A stretch of DNA of 64,000 bases from the NCBI GenBank assembly GCA_036785705.1, contig JAWUZG010000029.1:17499501-17563500 (forward strand). Reading direction: 5' to 3'. The position numbers and the translations under genes are program-made. Source of the stretch: Acanthornis magna (Eukaryota; Chordata; Aves; Passeriformes; Acanthizidae). The notes beneath the pieces are model-generated. The model had not been told where the DNA came from and did not search any database. It saw nothing but the letters and a program-made list of their open reading frames with translations. Positions 47,951-59,200 of this stretch are shown here, piece by piece (the stretch's first letter is position 1; each line of letters begins with the position of its first letter).

Positions 47951-48540
47951 TGTCTCGGGTTAGAGACAATTTTCCTGGGTGGAAAGTGCTCTGAACAGAA
48001 CACCTCCCCCCACAGCAAAGGCCTCCGGCACCCCCTCCCCGACAACAGCAGTGGCTCAGGAATGAAAAGTGGAAAAAACTGTTTATTCAGCACAACCTGC
48101 CGAGCCCCACCGCCCCCCCCTCCCCCCCGGCACAGGGGAAGGGGAAAAGGAATCACTAAACCCGAATGACCAGTTAATGAACTTTAGTGTCCTTTTCCTC
48201 AGGTGTAGCGACCCCTTTCCGGGGGTTTCCCCCTCAACGTCCTCCGGGGCTCCCAGGGTTCTCCGACAAAAAGTTGAGGAAAAAAGGGTCCAAAAAAAAA
48301 AAGACGATGAAGAAGCAGTCCCAGGGGAGAAGGGAAGAAAAGCAGCAGTCACAGCAGCAGCAGCAGCCCAACTAAGCAATGTCCCTTCCTCCTGGAACAG
48401 CTGAGTGGAGGAGAGTTTCAAAATATCCCGCGTTGGCAGAGCTTCTCCTGGCTGCTGAGCACCGTTAAAGCCACAGGACATTTTAGGCAGGCATGCAAAT
48501 GATATGGGATACAGGATTATCATTACATCACCCCAGGACA
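47951..48540 (-). mobile_element. Solo LTR with perfect target-site duplication
   Basis: Starts 'tgtctcgggttagagacaat' and ends 'catcaccccaggaca', 590 bases, flanked by GGTAC at 47946-47950 and 48541-48545. The poly(A) signal reads on the minus strand across 'actgtttattcagca' near 48078. It contains a C-run (about 48111-48128) and a CAG-rich stretch. Same family as 49851-50523. The 111-146 residue Lys/Gln/Ser-rich frames over it are compositional. Confidence 0.93.
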
Positions 48541-48545
48541 GGTAC

Positions 48546-49845
48546 CATTAGAAATAATAAGAAACTCTCTGGGGAAAATCTTGAAAGTTGAGAACAGATG
48601 ATTTTGCCCTTTTTTCCTATGTTGCACTAGAATATCAGGGAAAAATTTACTCCAGATTTCTCTTTGCTGGAGCTCACCCAGCAACAGGCTATGTAAACCA
48701 GAAATTCACCCATCAGGTTCCTTTCTTCCTTGGGAAGGAATGCAGAAGCTTTCCTTGCATCAGAGGCCTCCCAAAAACAGGGAGTTTTAATGACTGGAAT
48801 CAGACTGGAACAATTTCACATCCCTTCAGGAATATCTAAGAGGGCTTTTGCTCTTGCCCTCCAGTGGGCTGCTGATGGGCTGCCAGCTGACTCTGCACTT
48901 TGTTTCATCAGGTGGAGCCTGCCTTTGATAATTTTCCCCTTTTTCCTAAGCAGTGCTCACCCTGCAAGGAACTGTGTTTCTTAGCGATGTGTTGATTATT
49001 TACTTAATGCTCTTAATATCTGCTCATGCCACCAGAAAAAGATCTTGAGTCTCCTGCTCTGTTCTGTCGTCCTTGCTCCACAGATCCTGTCCAGAAGACA
49101 GTCTTTTCTTCAGACTTGTCTCATTCAGCTCTGGACTTGGACACTATGCACAGGAGTTACATGTGAGTCTTCCTTCTACCCTCCAGTGGTTGCTAATAAC
49201 TCTACTAAGATTGAGACCTTCTGCTCTGTAAAACATATTAGTTAAGATCAGGTAGGAGGCCTTACAGGTTGGTGTTAGCAGCAGAGCTTGGAGACCTTAT
49301 TTCAAAATATATGGTTTCAAAAATGCACGGTTTCTTTTCAAGCTCGTGGTTTCTCTATGGATGTATGAGCAGTGGTGGCTGTGTTGGGGTGTTCTTGTTT
49401 TAGCACTTGGCACCCTAGCAGTCAGACTTAAACATCCATCTGCTTCTTACAACTTTTAAAGCTTTATGAAGTGGCTTCAGTTTCCTTCTGATTTCTCAAG
49501 AACAAAGAAAGCACTGAAACCCTTTCCAACATTAGGATTAGATCTTGTGTCTGTGGACAATGAAGAATGCAGAGGCATATGTCCAAAGAGCTTTCTGAGT
49601 TTCAGTAGAGATGCACTAGTTTGCAGCAGCTGAGGATGCAGCTTGGAGATATTTTTATTTTGATTTTGGTTGCTCTTATGCTAAAAAATAAAACCTCTTT
49701 TTCTAGCTATTATAGTAGTAATACATCATCACTAGCAAGTGCTGGTTCCCCTGATGTGCTTTACGCATTGAAGGAGAAAAGGAGGGAAATTGGACATTAA
49801 CCTTCTTCCCAGTTGCTGGGATTATAATGTTGAATTGCTGAATAC
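48546..49845. other. PDE1C intron, no recognised element
   Basis: About 1.3 kb of unique-looking sequence between two LTRs of one family; nothing retroviral is recognisable between them, so they are not the ends of one provirus. Confidence 0.55.
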
Positions 49846-49850
49846 AAAAT

Positions 49851-50523
49851 TGTCTCGGATTAGAGACAAATATCCTAGGTGGAAAGCACTCTGAACAGGT
49901 GCCTCCCCCCCACAACAAGGTTTCTGGCACCCCTTCCCCCACAACAACAGAATATCCCAGCCTAAAGTGGGAAAAACTGTTTAATTAACAGACCACACAG
50001 TGGAAGGGGAAAGGGAAAAAGGGTCATTAAACCTGAATAAACAGCTGATGAACGTTAGTGTCCTTTTCCTCAGGCGTAGCTTCCCATTTCCGGGGTCCCC
50101 GGAGGGGGCCGGGTGGTGTTCCTCCCTGGACGATTCTCGTCCACTGTCCTCCGGGCTCCTCAGGTTCTCGGATGAGAAAGCAAGTCGAAGAAAAGGATCC
50201 AAAAAACGATGAGAGGAAAAAAAGAAAAAAAATCCCGGGGGAAAAGAAAGGGAAAAAAAAAGAAAAACCCAAGCAGCAGCCACACCAGTAGCACCAGCAA
50301 CCACCAGCAGCAACTGGCCGAGCGGAAAAAAAAACCAAAAAAAAAAGTGTCCCTTCCTCCTTCTCACTCTCCCGTAGGAGAGCCAGGGAAAAAGTTTCAA
50401 AACATCCCGCGCGGGCAGAGCTTTCTCCCAGCTGCGTGACACAGTTAAAGCTACAGTACCATATTTCTGCTCAAGTATACAAACGATAGGGAATACAAAA
50501 TATCATTATGCCACCCCAGGACA
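49851..50523 (-). mobile_element. Solo LTR with perfect target-site duplication
   Basis: Starts 'tgtctcggattagagacaaa' and ends 'atgccaccccaggaca', 673 bases, flanked by AAAAT at 49846-49850 and 50524-50528. ATTAAA reads on the minus strand near 49980. Same family as 47951-48540 but longer, mainly through A-rich stretches around 50200-50350. Confidence 0.93.
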
Positions 50524-50753
50524 AAAATAAATCCCTTCATTCTCAGTCTAGCTGTTCCTCATACCGTTACTCTCAAATAATCATCAAGGTTGAAAGAGAC
50601 TTTTAAGATCAAGTCCAGCCATCAACCCAGCACTACCAATGTAGACCTAAACCACTAAACAACATCACCCAGCACCAGATCCAGACAATTCTTAAACACC
50701 TCCAGGGACAGTGACTCCACCACAGTCCTGGGCAGCCTTTTCCAATGCCTGAC

Positions 50754-52142
50754 TGTGGTAGTTTTGCCTGGCCCAGTTTTTGCCAGTGGATAGGGTGGGG
50801 TACAAAGATGGCTCCTGCATGTCCTGAGTAAAGATTCTGGAAATTTCTCCACCATGTCTAGCAGAGCCAATCTCTGATGGCTCTGAAGATGATGGACATG
50901 CTGCTGGCCAAACCTGGGCCAATTAGAGATGTTAGTTACACCTCTGTGAAAACATACTTAAGAAGAAATCAAAACAATGTGAGCACGCACTTTTTTTTCG
51001 CCAGGGAAGTAGGAGGAGGAGGTAAAAATATGTGAGGGAGAACAACATGGAGACACCAAGGTCAGTGGAGAAGGTGGGGAGGAGATGCTCCAGGCGCCAG
51101 AGCTGAAAACCCTCTGCCAGCCGTGGTGAAGACCGTGGGGAAACAGGTGGTCCCCCTGCAGCCCATGGAGTCCAGGGGATGCAGAGAACCACCCACAGCC
51201 TGTGGGGGGGTACCCATGCCAGAGGAGCAGGTGGATGCCTGCAGGAAACTGTGATCCAGTGGGAGTCCCAGAGACTGAGAGTTGCAAAGGCCTTGCAGGA
51301 GAGAGAAAGGCCTTGCTCCTGGGATGGAAACAGCCTGGCCTTGGCTTGGAAATCTGCAGCCTGGAGAGAATCTCGGACAGCAGCAATCGGGTGGGGCTGC
51401 TCATGAGATTGGGCTCATGCCAAAGAAGTTCGCAGAGGACTGTCTCTCGTGGGAGGGACCCCCATGGCTAAGTAGAGGACTCTTTTTCCCCTGATGGACT
51501 GACCCTGACCAAAGGAAACCCCTATACCCTGCCCCCACCCCGAAGCTGTTGGTTGGAAGGAAGGAGGGAGGGGGTGAGCTGAGAAATGGCTTTAATAGGG
51601 AGAGGGGTGAATAGAGAAATAGCATATGTAGCAGAAGAATTGTGGCGTTAGACTGACTAAGAAAAGCCACATATCTTGCCCCAGCCTGGATCTGTTGGTT
51701 GGATGGAGAGAGGGGGCGAATAGAGAAACAGTGTCTGTAGTAGAAGAATTGTGATGAACAGACTTAAGGAAAAAACCTCACACCCTGCCCCTGCCCGGGA
51801 GTTGTTGGTTAGTTGGAAAGGAGAGAGGGGGTGAGCTGGGAAGTGGTGCCTTAGGAGGGAAGGGGGGTGACTGAAGAAACGGTGTCTTGAGAGCTTATTT
51901 TTACCTCTGATTTATCCTCTGACTCTGTTAGATTAATAAATCACTTTTTTTGCAACTTTAAGTTTTCCTGCCTGCTTTTGCCCTGAATCTTGTGCGTCCT
52001 GCTTATCAGTGATCTTATCTCAACTCATAAGTCCAGTGTTTTGTGTAAATTTTCCCTCTCCTCTGCATAGCTGTAGCAGGAGAGAGCATAGAGAGCAAAT
52101 GTCATAGGTGCCTGGCATTTAGCCAGGGTCAAACCCACGACA
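50754..52142 (+). mobile_element. Solo LTR, ERVL-like (three internal repeat units), inserted in CR1
   Basis: Starts 'tgtggtagttttgcctggcc' and ends 'agggtcaaacccacgaca', 1389 bases. The CR1 bases CTGAC are duplicated at 50749-50753 and 52143-52147, so the insertion is later than the CR1. AATAAA near 51932 is in + orientation. Three internal units begin near 51546, 51692 and 51802. Minus frames at 50932-51670 are artefacts. Confidence 0.95.
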
Positions 52143-52767
52143 CTGACAGTAAAAGGTTTTTTTCCAATATTTAATCTGAATCTCCACCGTCTCATCTTAA
52201 GGTCATTTCCTCTGGTCCTCTCACTGCAGACACAGTAGAAGAGACCAGCCCTCAGCTTGCTACAACCTCCTTTCAGGTAGTTATAGAGAGTGATGAAGCT
52301 CCACCTGGGCTTCCTCTGAGACTAAACAAATCCAGATCCCTCACTTGTTCCACATAAGACATGTTTTCTAGACCTTACATGACCTTACCCTTCACTTTAC
52401 AGGGTCCAGCACCCCAACGTTGTTTTTGAAGTGAAGAGCCAAGAACTGAATCCAGTACTCAAGAACCAATGCCAAGCAATCCACAGCCTTTCCTTCATCT
52501 ATTAAGTGGGTCACTGTTGTAGAAGGAGATCAGGTTGGTCAAGCAGGACCTGCCTTTCATAAATTGATGTTGGCTGGGCCCGATGCCCTGGCTGTCCCGC
52601 ATATGCCATGTAATGGCACGCCGAATAATCTCTTCCATAACCATGTCCAGAACCAAGGTTAGGCTTGAGAGGCCTGCAGTTCTCTGGATCATCCTTCTGA
52701 CCCATCTTGTAGATGGACATTACATTGACTAGTTTGCAGTCAGCTGGGACTTGTCTGGTAAACCAGG

Positions 52768-53347
52768 TGTTGTGGTTTAAGCCCAGTCAGGATTCTAGAA
52801 CCATGCAGCCACTTGCTCACTCCCTGCGCCAGCAGGCTCGAGGAGAGAATTAGAAGGGTAAAAGCTAGAAAACTCATGAGTTGAGACAAAGACAGTTTAA
52901 TAGGGAAACCAAAAGCCGCGCACAAAAGCAAAACAAAACCAGAAGTTAATTCATTGCTTCCCAAGGGCAGGCAGGTGTTCAGCCATCTCTAGGAGAGCAG
53001 GGACTTATCACATGTAATGGTTACTTGGGAAGACAAACATCACCACTCCAAATGTCCCCCATTCCTCCTTTCCCTCAGTTTATATATTGAGCATGATGTC
53101 ATATGGTATGGAATATCCCTTTGGTCATTTTGGGTCACCAGTCCCAGTTATGCTCCTCCCAGTTTCTTTTGCACACCTCCTCATTGGCAGAGCATGTGAC
53201 AAGGCAAAAAAAATCTTTGAGTCAGGATAAACATGACTTGGGAAAAACCCATAATATCAGTGTTTTAATAATGCCTTTCTAATTACGAATCCAAAACAGC
53301 ACTTTAACAGCTACTGAGAAGAAATTATCCTACTTGAAGCCAGGACA
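52768..53347 (-). mobile_element. Solo LTR, ERVL-like, inserted in CR1
   Basis: Starts 'tgttgtggtttaagcccagt' and ends 'cttgaagccaggaca', 580 bases, with the CR1 bases CCAGG duplicated at 52763-52767 and 53348-53352. On the minus strand the TATA box reads through 'caatatataaactg' and ATTAAA across 'gacagtttaataggg' near 52889. Same family as 23371-23867. Confidence 0.94.
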
Positions 53348-53930
53348 CCAGGACTGCTGGTAGATGACAGAAAGTGGTTTGGCAAGTTCCTTTGCAGTTC
53401 CCTCATTATTCTGGAGCAGGCTCGCAGAATTGTGAGTGTGTAATTGGCATAACAGGTCACTAACCATCTCCTCCTGGATTATGGAGGCTTCACTTGTCTC
53501 CCAGTCATCAACTTCCAGCTCAGGGAGCTGGGTATCTTGAGGACAGCTGGTCTTGATACTGAAGGCAAAGAAGGCATACCTCTGCCAATATATTTGTTGT
53601 TTTTAACCGTAGTGGACAAATCAAGTTCTAGTTGGGCTTTGGCCCTTCTAGTCTTCTTCCTACATGACCTGGCAACATCTCTATAATCCTCCCAAAATAC
53701 TTCACTCTCCTTCCAGAGGTGATATATTCTCTTTTTTCCCCCTAGGTTCAAGCATAAGTTCTCTGTCTAACCAGGCTGGTCTTTTTCCTTGACAACTTTT
53801 CTTTATACACATGTGGACAGCCTGCTCCTGAATATTTAACAATCCATTTTAAAACACATATAGTGTTTCTGGATTCCCTTGCCCTTCAGAACTCCCAAAG
53901 TCTCTGTCAATCAATGTCCTAAATAGGTCT

Positions 53931-54472
53931 TGTGAGACCCCACCTGCCATACTGCATCCAGCTCTAGGGCACCCAATATTAGAAGGGCATAGACTGCTGC
54001 AGTGACAGAGGAGGCCATGAAGGTGATCAGAGGGATGGAGCATGTCTCCTATGAAGACAGGTTGAGAGTTAAGGTTGTTCAGCCTGAAGAAGAGAAGGCT
54101 CCAGGAGAACCTTATAGCAGCCTTCCAGTACTTAAAAGGGGTCTACAGGAAAGCTGGAGCAGGACTCTTTAGAAGAGCATGTAACGATGGGACAAGGGGT
54201 AATGGCTTCAAACTTTTAGAGAAAATGTTTAGCTACAAGGAAGAAATTAGCTACACAGAAGAAATTCTTCACTATGAGATTAGTGAAGCACAGGAACATA
54301 TTGCACAGAGCAGTTGTGAATACACCATACCTGGAAGTGTTCAAGGCTGGGATGGAGAAGGCTTTGAATACCTGGTCTAGTGAAAGGTCTCCCTGCCCAT
54401 GGCAGGGATGTTGGACTACACGATCTTTAAGGTTCCTTTCAATCCAAGCCATTCTGTGATTACAAATAGCAA
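53931..54472 (+). mobile_element. CR1 LINE 3' fragment, sense, abutting the antisense CR1
   Basis: Starts at 'gtgagaccccacctgcc' and reads the RT C terminus (FSLKKRRLQENLIAAFQYLK near 54078-54137, then TRGNGFKLLEK). The CR1 3' end 'ttaaggttcctttcaatcc' is near 54428, followed by attctgtgatta. It meets the 5' side of the antisense CR1 directly, giving a head-to-head junction. Confidence 0.9.
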
Positions 54473-55863
54473 TCTCTGAAATGTGACATAAATGGGATGC
54501 TTGAAATTGAACTCACTAAAAAAATTGATGGGCAGATAAGGTATAAACATATGTAAAGCAGTGCCTTTGAAAACTTAATGGTTTTGCTGAAAATCTGGAA
54601 TGATATCCAGCATGTATGGCATATCCTCAGCTTCCTCTGCAAATCGCCATGCATCCTGTCAACAGTGAAGAGGTTCCAATGATGGATCTTGCCTAAGATC
54701 AAACTTTTTCTTGAAGTAAATGTGGAAGAAGCAAGTGATTTCATTGGGAATGGATGAGCTTTGGTGACTGAAGTTGTTCTGGCAAGTGTTAGAGTGTCAC
54801 TGCGGAGTTACCTCTTTCCTTATCTGTGTATGCTTTACAATATTTTTAGAATTCCTTAGTTGAAAAATGTCACACAGGGAACAGCTCGTTCTGCCTGTGA
54901 CAGTGTACGTATCTGATTCAATTTTATTTATGTGGCCATCATAAACAGGAAAACAGAGAACTCTTCAATTTCAGAAGAACACTCTACATAGTGGACTTTG
55001 TCCCTTAGTATTTTAGCTTGCAGAGGACAGTAGAGGTTAAAAAAGTCCATCAGAAAACACCACTTTGTTAGGAAGTGTGTAAATACATCAGTTTTCAAGT
55101 GGAAAATAAGAATATGCTTATTAGTTTCTGGAGGTGAGAGAGAAAGAAACACTTTCTTTGGTCTTGGTTTCAGTCCTGAACAATCTGAGTGTCTAGGTTT
55201 AAACTGAAGCCCTGTGAACAGAGCTACCTTCAACCATATTTAAACGCAGCTGCTGCCATGCTTTTTCCTCATTTGGCTTTCTTGATGGACATAGGGATTG
55301 TATGTCATAGAACCATGTTAGAATGTAGATGTCTTAGGTCCAAATTTCACTTTTCTCATGGTTGTTACAGTTCACAGAAGGATTAGGAAGGTCTCATTTG
55401 TTAGCAAGTGGCTGCTGGGTATCTGCTGCAGGCAGCAGTGCAGCCTAGAATTCCTGATTTGGGTGACCTGTGGATATGGATGTCTTGATCAGTTTTAAGG
55501 TTTGTCAGGGTCTGGTTGATCCATAATATTTTTCTTTATGTAAAGTGAAGAAGGGCTCAATTTTACCAGTAGACTAACTTTAACAGCTTGTTTTGTACTA
55601 CCTATGGTATAGTCCATGAACGACCAATGGGAACAAGAGAAGTGTTGCCAGCTGCTAGTCTCATGCCTGAGAAGTGGACAGAAGAGAGAATATATTCAAA
55701 TAAGTAGCAGAACAGTGCCTTCAGAAAAAGGTAATAAAAACCTACCATGTTTGTAATTGCAGTTTTTCAGTAAACTGATACATTTTGCCCCAATCCTTCT
55801 GTTACTTTGTTCCACAGACTGACTTTCTTTTGAGTCTTAAATCAGTATACTGATATAAATGAG
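54473..55863. other. PDE1C intron, no recognised element
   Basis: About 1.4 kb, unique-looking; nothing supportable. Confidence 0.5.
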
Positions 55864-56290
55864 TTCAGGGGCCGACATTTGAACTGTATAATATTGAGTA
55901 TTTATTAATAGAGCAAAGGCAGAACAGCGCTGGGTGCTTAGCAATTCTGCCAGAGGCACCCCTCATTCATTGTACAGTGAACTTAAGTACTTTCTTTAAC
56001 TGTTACATATTCATTAAGCCCCGAAGGTAATTTACACTTCACTCAACTCCCCCCTCCGATCCTTGCCCCCCTCTTGCCAGTGAAGGCGCCTGTCTTGGAG
56101 TCTTGGGTCCTCTGGATTGTCTCAGAACTGAAGGCCGAAATCCTCCCATCTGTGTTACAACTTAATTGGTAGGTGACAGTTCCTTTTGAGTCGAGATAAC
56201 AGACTTCCTGGGATGCCGGCAGTTATCTTCTTTGTTTCTTTAAGATGTCTTGATCCCTGGCTCTGTGTTTTATCAACTTAAAAGACATTT
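55864..56290 (-). mobile_element. Possible LTR, antisense
   Basis: On the minus strand an AATAAATAC poly(A) signal (near 55905) follows a CAG/GC-rich stretch and precedes a short tail ending 'gtcggcccctgaactca', like an R-U5 end. GC content is above the flanks. The 5' limit and target-site duplication were not found, so the span is approximate. Confidence 0.4.
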
Positions 56291-59200
56291 ATTACTAGGT
56301 ATTTATTACTACATTTTCTAACATATCACAACTATTTCAAAGTTACAACTTACCCTAACCTTTCTCTACTTATTTTTATCTTAACACTAATTCTTATACA
56401 GTACACATCATTTGTAAATGTTAAATTCATTTATGCGAAAGCCAGCATTTATCATTTAATCATTTATCACAATACCAAGGCCTGTAGGTAACAAAAGAGG
56501 GAAGACTTTGTGTTTAATAGTAAAATGTTGACTAAGAATTAATATACACTTTGTTTTTTCCATAATTATAAAAGAGCTTTTATTCTCCTGAGGATAGTAC
56601 AAATGAAGTACATGCATCCCAAAAAACTTATTTCAGCAGTCATAAAAACACCACAGTCTGTCATAGAGGATGAGGTCTTCCTTTGAAGTATTAAATTCAA
56701 GTATCAGTGCTATAAAGATTGCAGTCCCACAAGAATGAAAAACTTATGTCTAGGAAGATGAATTTAAACCTTAAGTCAAAGTGAAATTAAGAGTCTATAT
56801 CTGGAATTCCTTTTTAAAATTGTCTTGGTGGGATAGGAGTCCATACAGAAAGAAGTAAAACCTGATGGAAGATATCACTGAAAAATCCTCTGTGTGTGTG
56901 TTTTAGAAGCTGTGAGGAGAGGTCATCTCCTAATCTGCCAGCTTTTGGTGGATTCAAACACTATATTAAATCCAACTCAGATCTTGAAAGGGTTTTTATT
57001 TAATGTGCATCTGTTTCTAACTGCAATTCACATGAAATTTTCCAGTTCCAGTCTTTTTTATCTTGTTTCCTCCAAAATCACTTCAGCCTCTTCAGTATCC
57101 TAGAAAAGGTCTGACTCTGATCCTGACTAGATCTTGAGGTTCACATGTTAGGGCTGGCCCAGTAAACACTACAGAAACAGTGAAACCTCTACAGATGCAA
57201 ACTGCTTGCAAAATGCTGGGAATTTAGATAAACCAGAGTTTTTCTAGAAGGGCTTGTTTCATAAGGTTTCATGAAGATTCATAAGGCTATTTCTGATCTC
57301 CTGAACTGTGTTGTACTGGAAAGCACTGATACCAATGCGTTTTCAGGGGTGAAATTAGAATGCAGTTCCTGGCCCTTGGAGCGCTGCTGCTGGTATGGTT
57401 GTTGGTTTTTGTTGTTGTTTTGATTTTTTTGTTTGTTTGGGGCTTTTTTGTTCTGGTTTTAAAAATTTGTTTGTGCTTTGTTTCCTTTGATAAAACTAGG
57501 CTTTCCAAGTAATTGGTAGCTTTAAAAAAGTTTAGCCTCATGATGGTGCAAAAATTTCCTCTGACAGTGTTCAACCCAATGTTGTGCTTAAATCTGAAGT
57601 GTAGCTAAGCAATAACCATTTCTCCAGCAGAACCAAGCCTTTGCCAAAAATTGTTTGGAACTGTCTTGGATATTTGAAAAGCAGATAAAATTTTAAGTTG
57701 ATTATAAATACAAAGAAACCAGAACTAAAATTATGCAATAGGTCAAGAATGCAACTCAAACTCTGGTGAAATTGTAATTAACTCATTGTAATTAACTCAG
57801 CCTGACTTCCTGACAGTGAAGTCAGGGTTCCTCTAAACAATCAGTAAGGTCAATGTTGGGGACTTTTGAATTTTTCTGGCCAAGAAGGTGGGTGCACAGT
57901 TCTTGGAGAGACATGGATCTATATGGTTGTCAAGGAGAAAGGCTATGTCTCTGCCGAGAATTCCAATTCATGTCACAGCAGTCTGACTTGCCTTCTTTGG
58001 GAGGACTTCTATGACTATTACTCGCTGATGTGGGATGCAGAAGTTCACATGAGCTTAGTCATGCAGCAGGAGAAGATTGTCATGATCTGTCTTGTCAAGA
58101 GAGATGTAGGAGACAGTTTAGGTATTAAGATACATATAGAAATACATGGTAAGTTCCATGCTTTCCTTCCATATCTGTCAAGCTGTGGAATTACTTTGTT
58201 ATTAATATGACATCCTGAATGGCTCTTCATAGGTCTGTGTCATCACTTTAGAAGTGATTCCTTACACTAATAGAGATAGACATTGTTAATGAACAAAACT
58301 CCTAGCCAAGACGGAGTTGCACAACATCCATCTGTAGCATGAATCCTGGCTTGGTACAAAGCTCATTTCAACACCAAGATTAGCACAGGTCGGACATAAG
58401 ACCTGTGCAATCTTTAATAGCTAAGGCTATAGAGTGCTCTTGAGCTATGGCTGTGGCAGGCAGGGACAAGGAACAGAAGCAGAGCATTAACCTCCTCACA
58501 AGGCTGAGCAGTTCAGATGGTTGCTGTAAATTATGTTCAGACCACACTTCCTCCCATGTCTCTTGTGGAGCAGCTGGTCTTCAGGGATTCACTAGCAATA
58601 AGCAGTTACTGGTGGCTGTTAAGCAAAGAGTCTGAATACACAATTTAGATATGCTCCTATACACATACTGGTGCAGCAGGAACAGTTACAGCCAGATGAA
58701 AGAGCTCTCTTTTTAAAGACCTGCTTGAAAAGTAAAAGAAGAGGAAGCTGTGGGGATTGAGACTGGGAAGGTAGAATTGGGAGATCATCTACAAAGGAGC
58801 ATACTGACTCATAAAAACATTGGAGAGGAGAACCAGAGGGAGCATTTTAAAAATAAAAAATTTTTAAAAAGTCATGGTGGGAAAAAAGATAGTCCTGTGA
58901 GTTCTTCAGACTCCTACATGTAATCATTTGTTAGATTTATTTACTTCCAGATTAAAATAGTTCACAGCACAACATATATACAAGTCATTCAGGAGTTTGG
59001 GTTCTGCTGAAAATCACAGGGACAAGGACTGCTTTTAAGGGCATTTGAAAATGTGGCCTATCTGTAGCATTTTTTGTGTCATTTAGATTCTAGTGAAGGC
59101 TTTGAAGGAAAGCCTGGTTGCTGCAAGAACGGTGCTGGTTGCAACTGCTGCACAAAATACTGCTTCTGTATTACCTTCTGGCATATCTTTGTTCAGAAGA

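Larger units (their letters stand above)
50570..53930 (-). mobile_element. CR1 LINE, antisense, split by two LTR insertions
   Basis: One antisense CR1 in three pieces. 50570-50753 is the reversed 3' end and UTR, ending '...ttccaatgcctgac'. 52143-52767 is the rest of the UTR followed by an RT motif region that reads HFMKGRSCLTNL-like text on the minus strand near 52500-52570. 53348-53930 is the EN-RT linker; a minus frame at 53479-53751 reads KESEVFWEDYRDVARSCRKK. The LTRs at 50754-52142 and 52768-53347 fill the gaps and each duplicated 5 bases of CR1. RT sequence between the UTR and the motif near 52480 is missing, so the element also had an internal deletion, or two CR1 copies abut there. 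Confidence 0.85.

Noticed and set aside
48083..48523. 146-residue minus frame and overlapping Lys/Gln-rich + frames
   Set aside because: They lie inside a solo LTR and result from its C-rich and CAG-rich composition.
47951..50523. A provirus bounded by the LTRs at 47951 and 49851
   Set aside because: Separate duplications (GGTAC and AAAAT) and only unique-looking intron between.
46189..52142. A single provirus bounded by the two same-family LTRs at 46189 and 50754
   Set aside because: Each LTR has its own perfect target-site duplication (CCTAT and CTGAC) and no retroviral coding remnants lie between them.
57385..57475. G/T-rich tract as a possible regulatory or structural element
   Set aside because: Low-complexity simple sequence with no further support; a similar tract occurs at 62165-62235.
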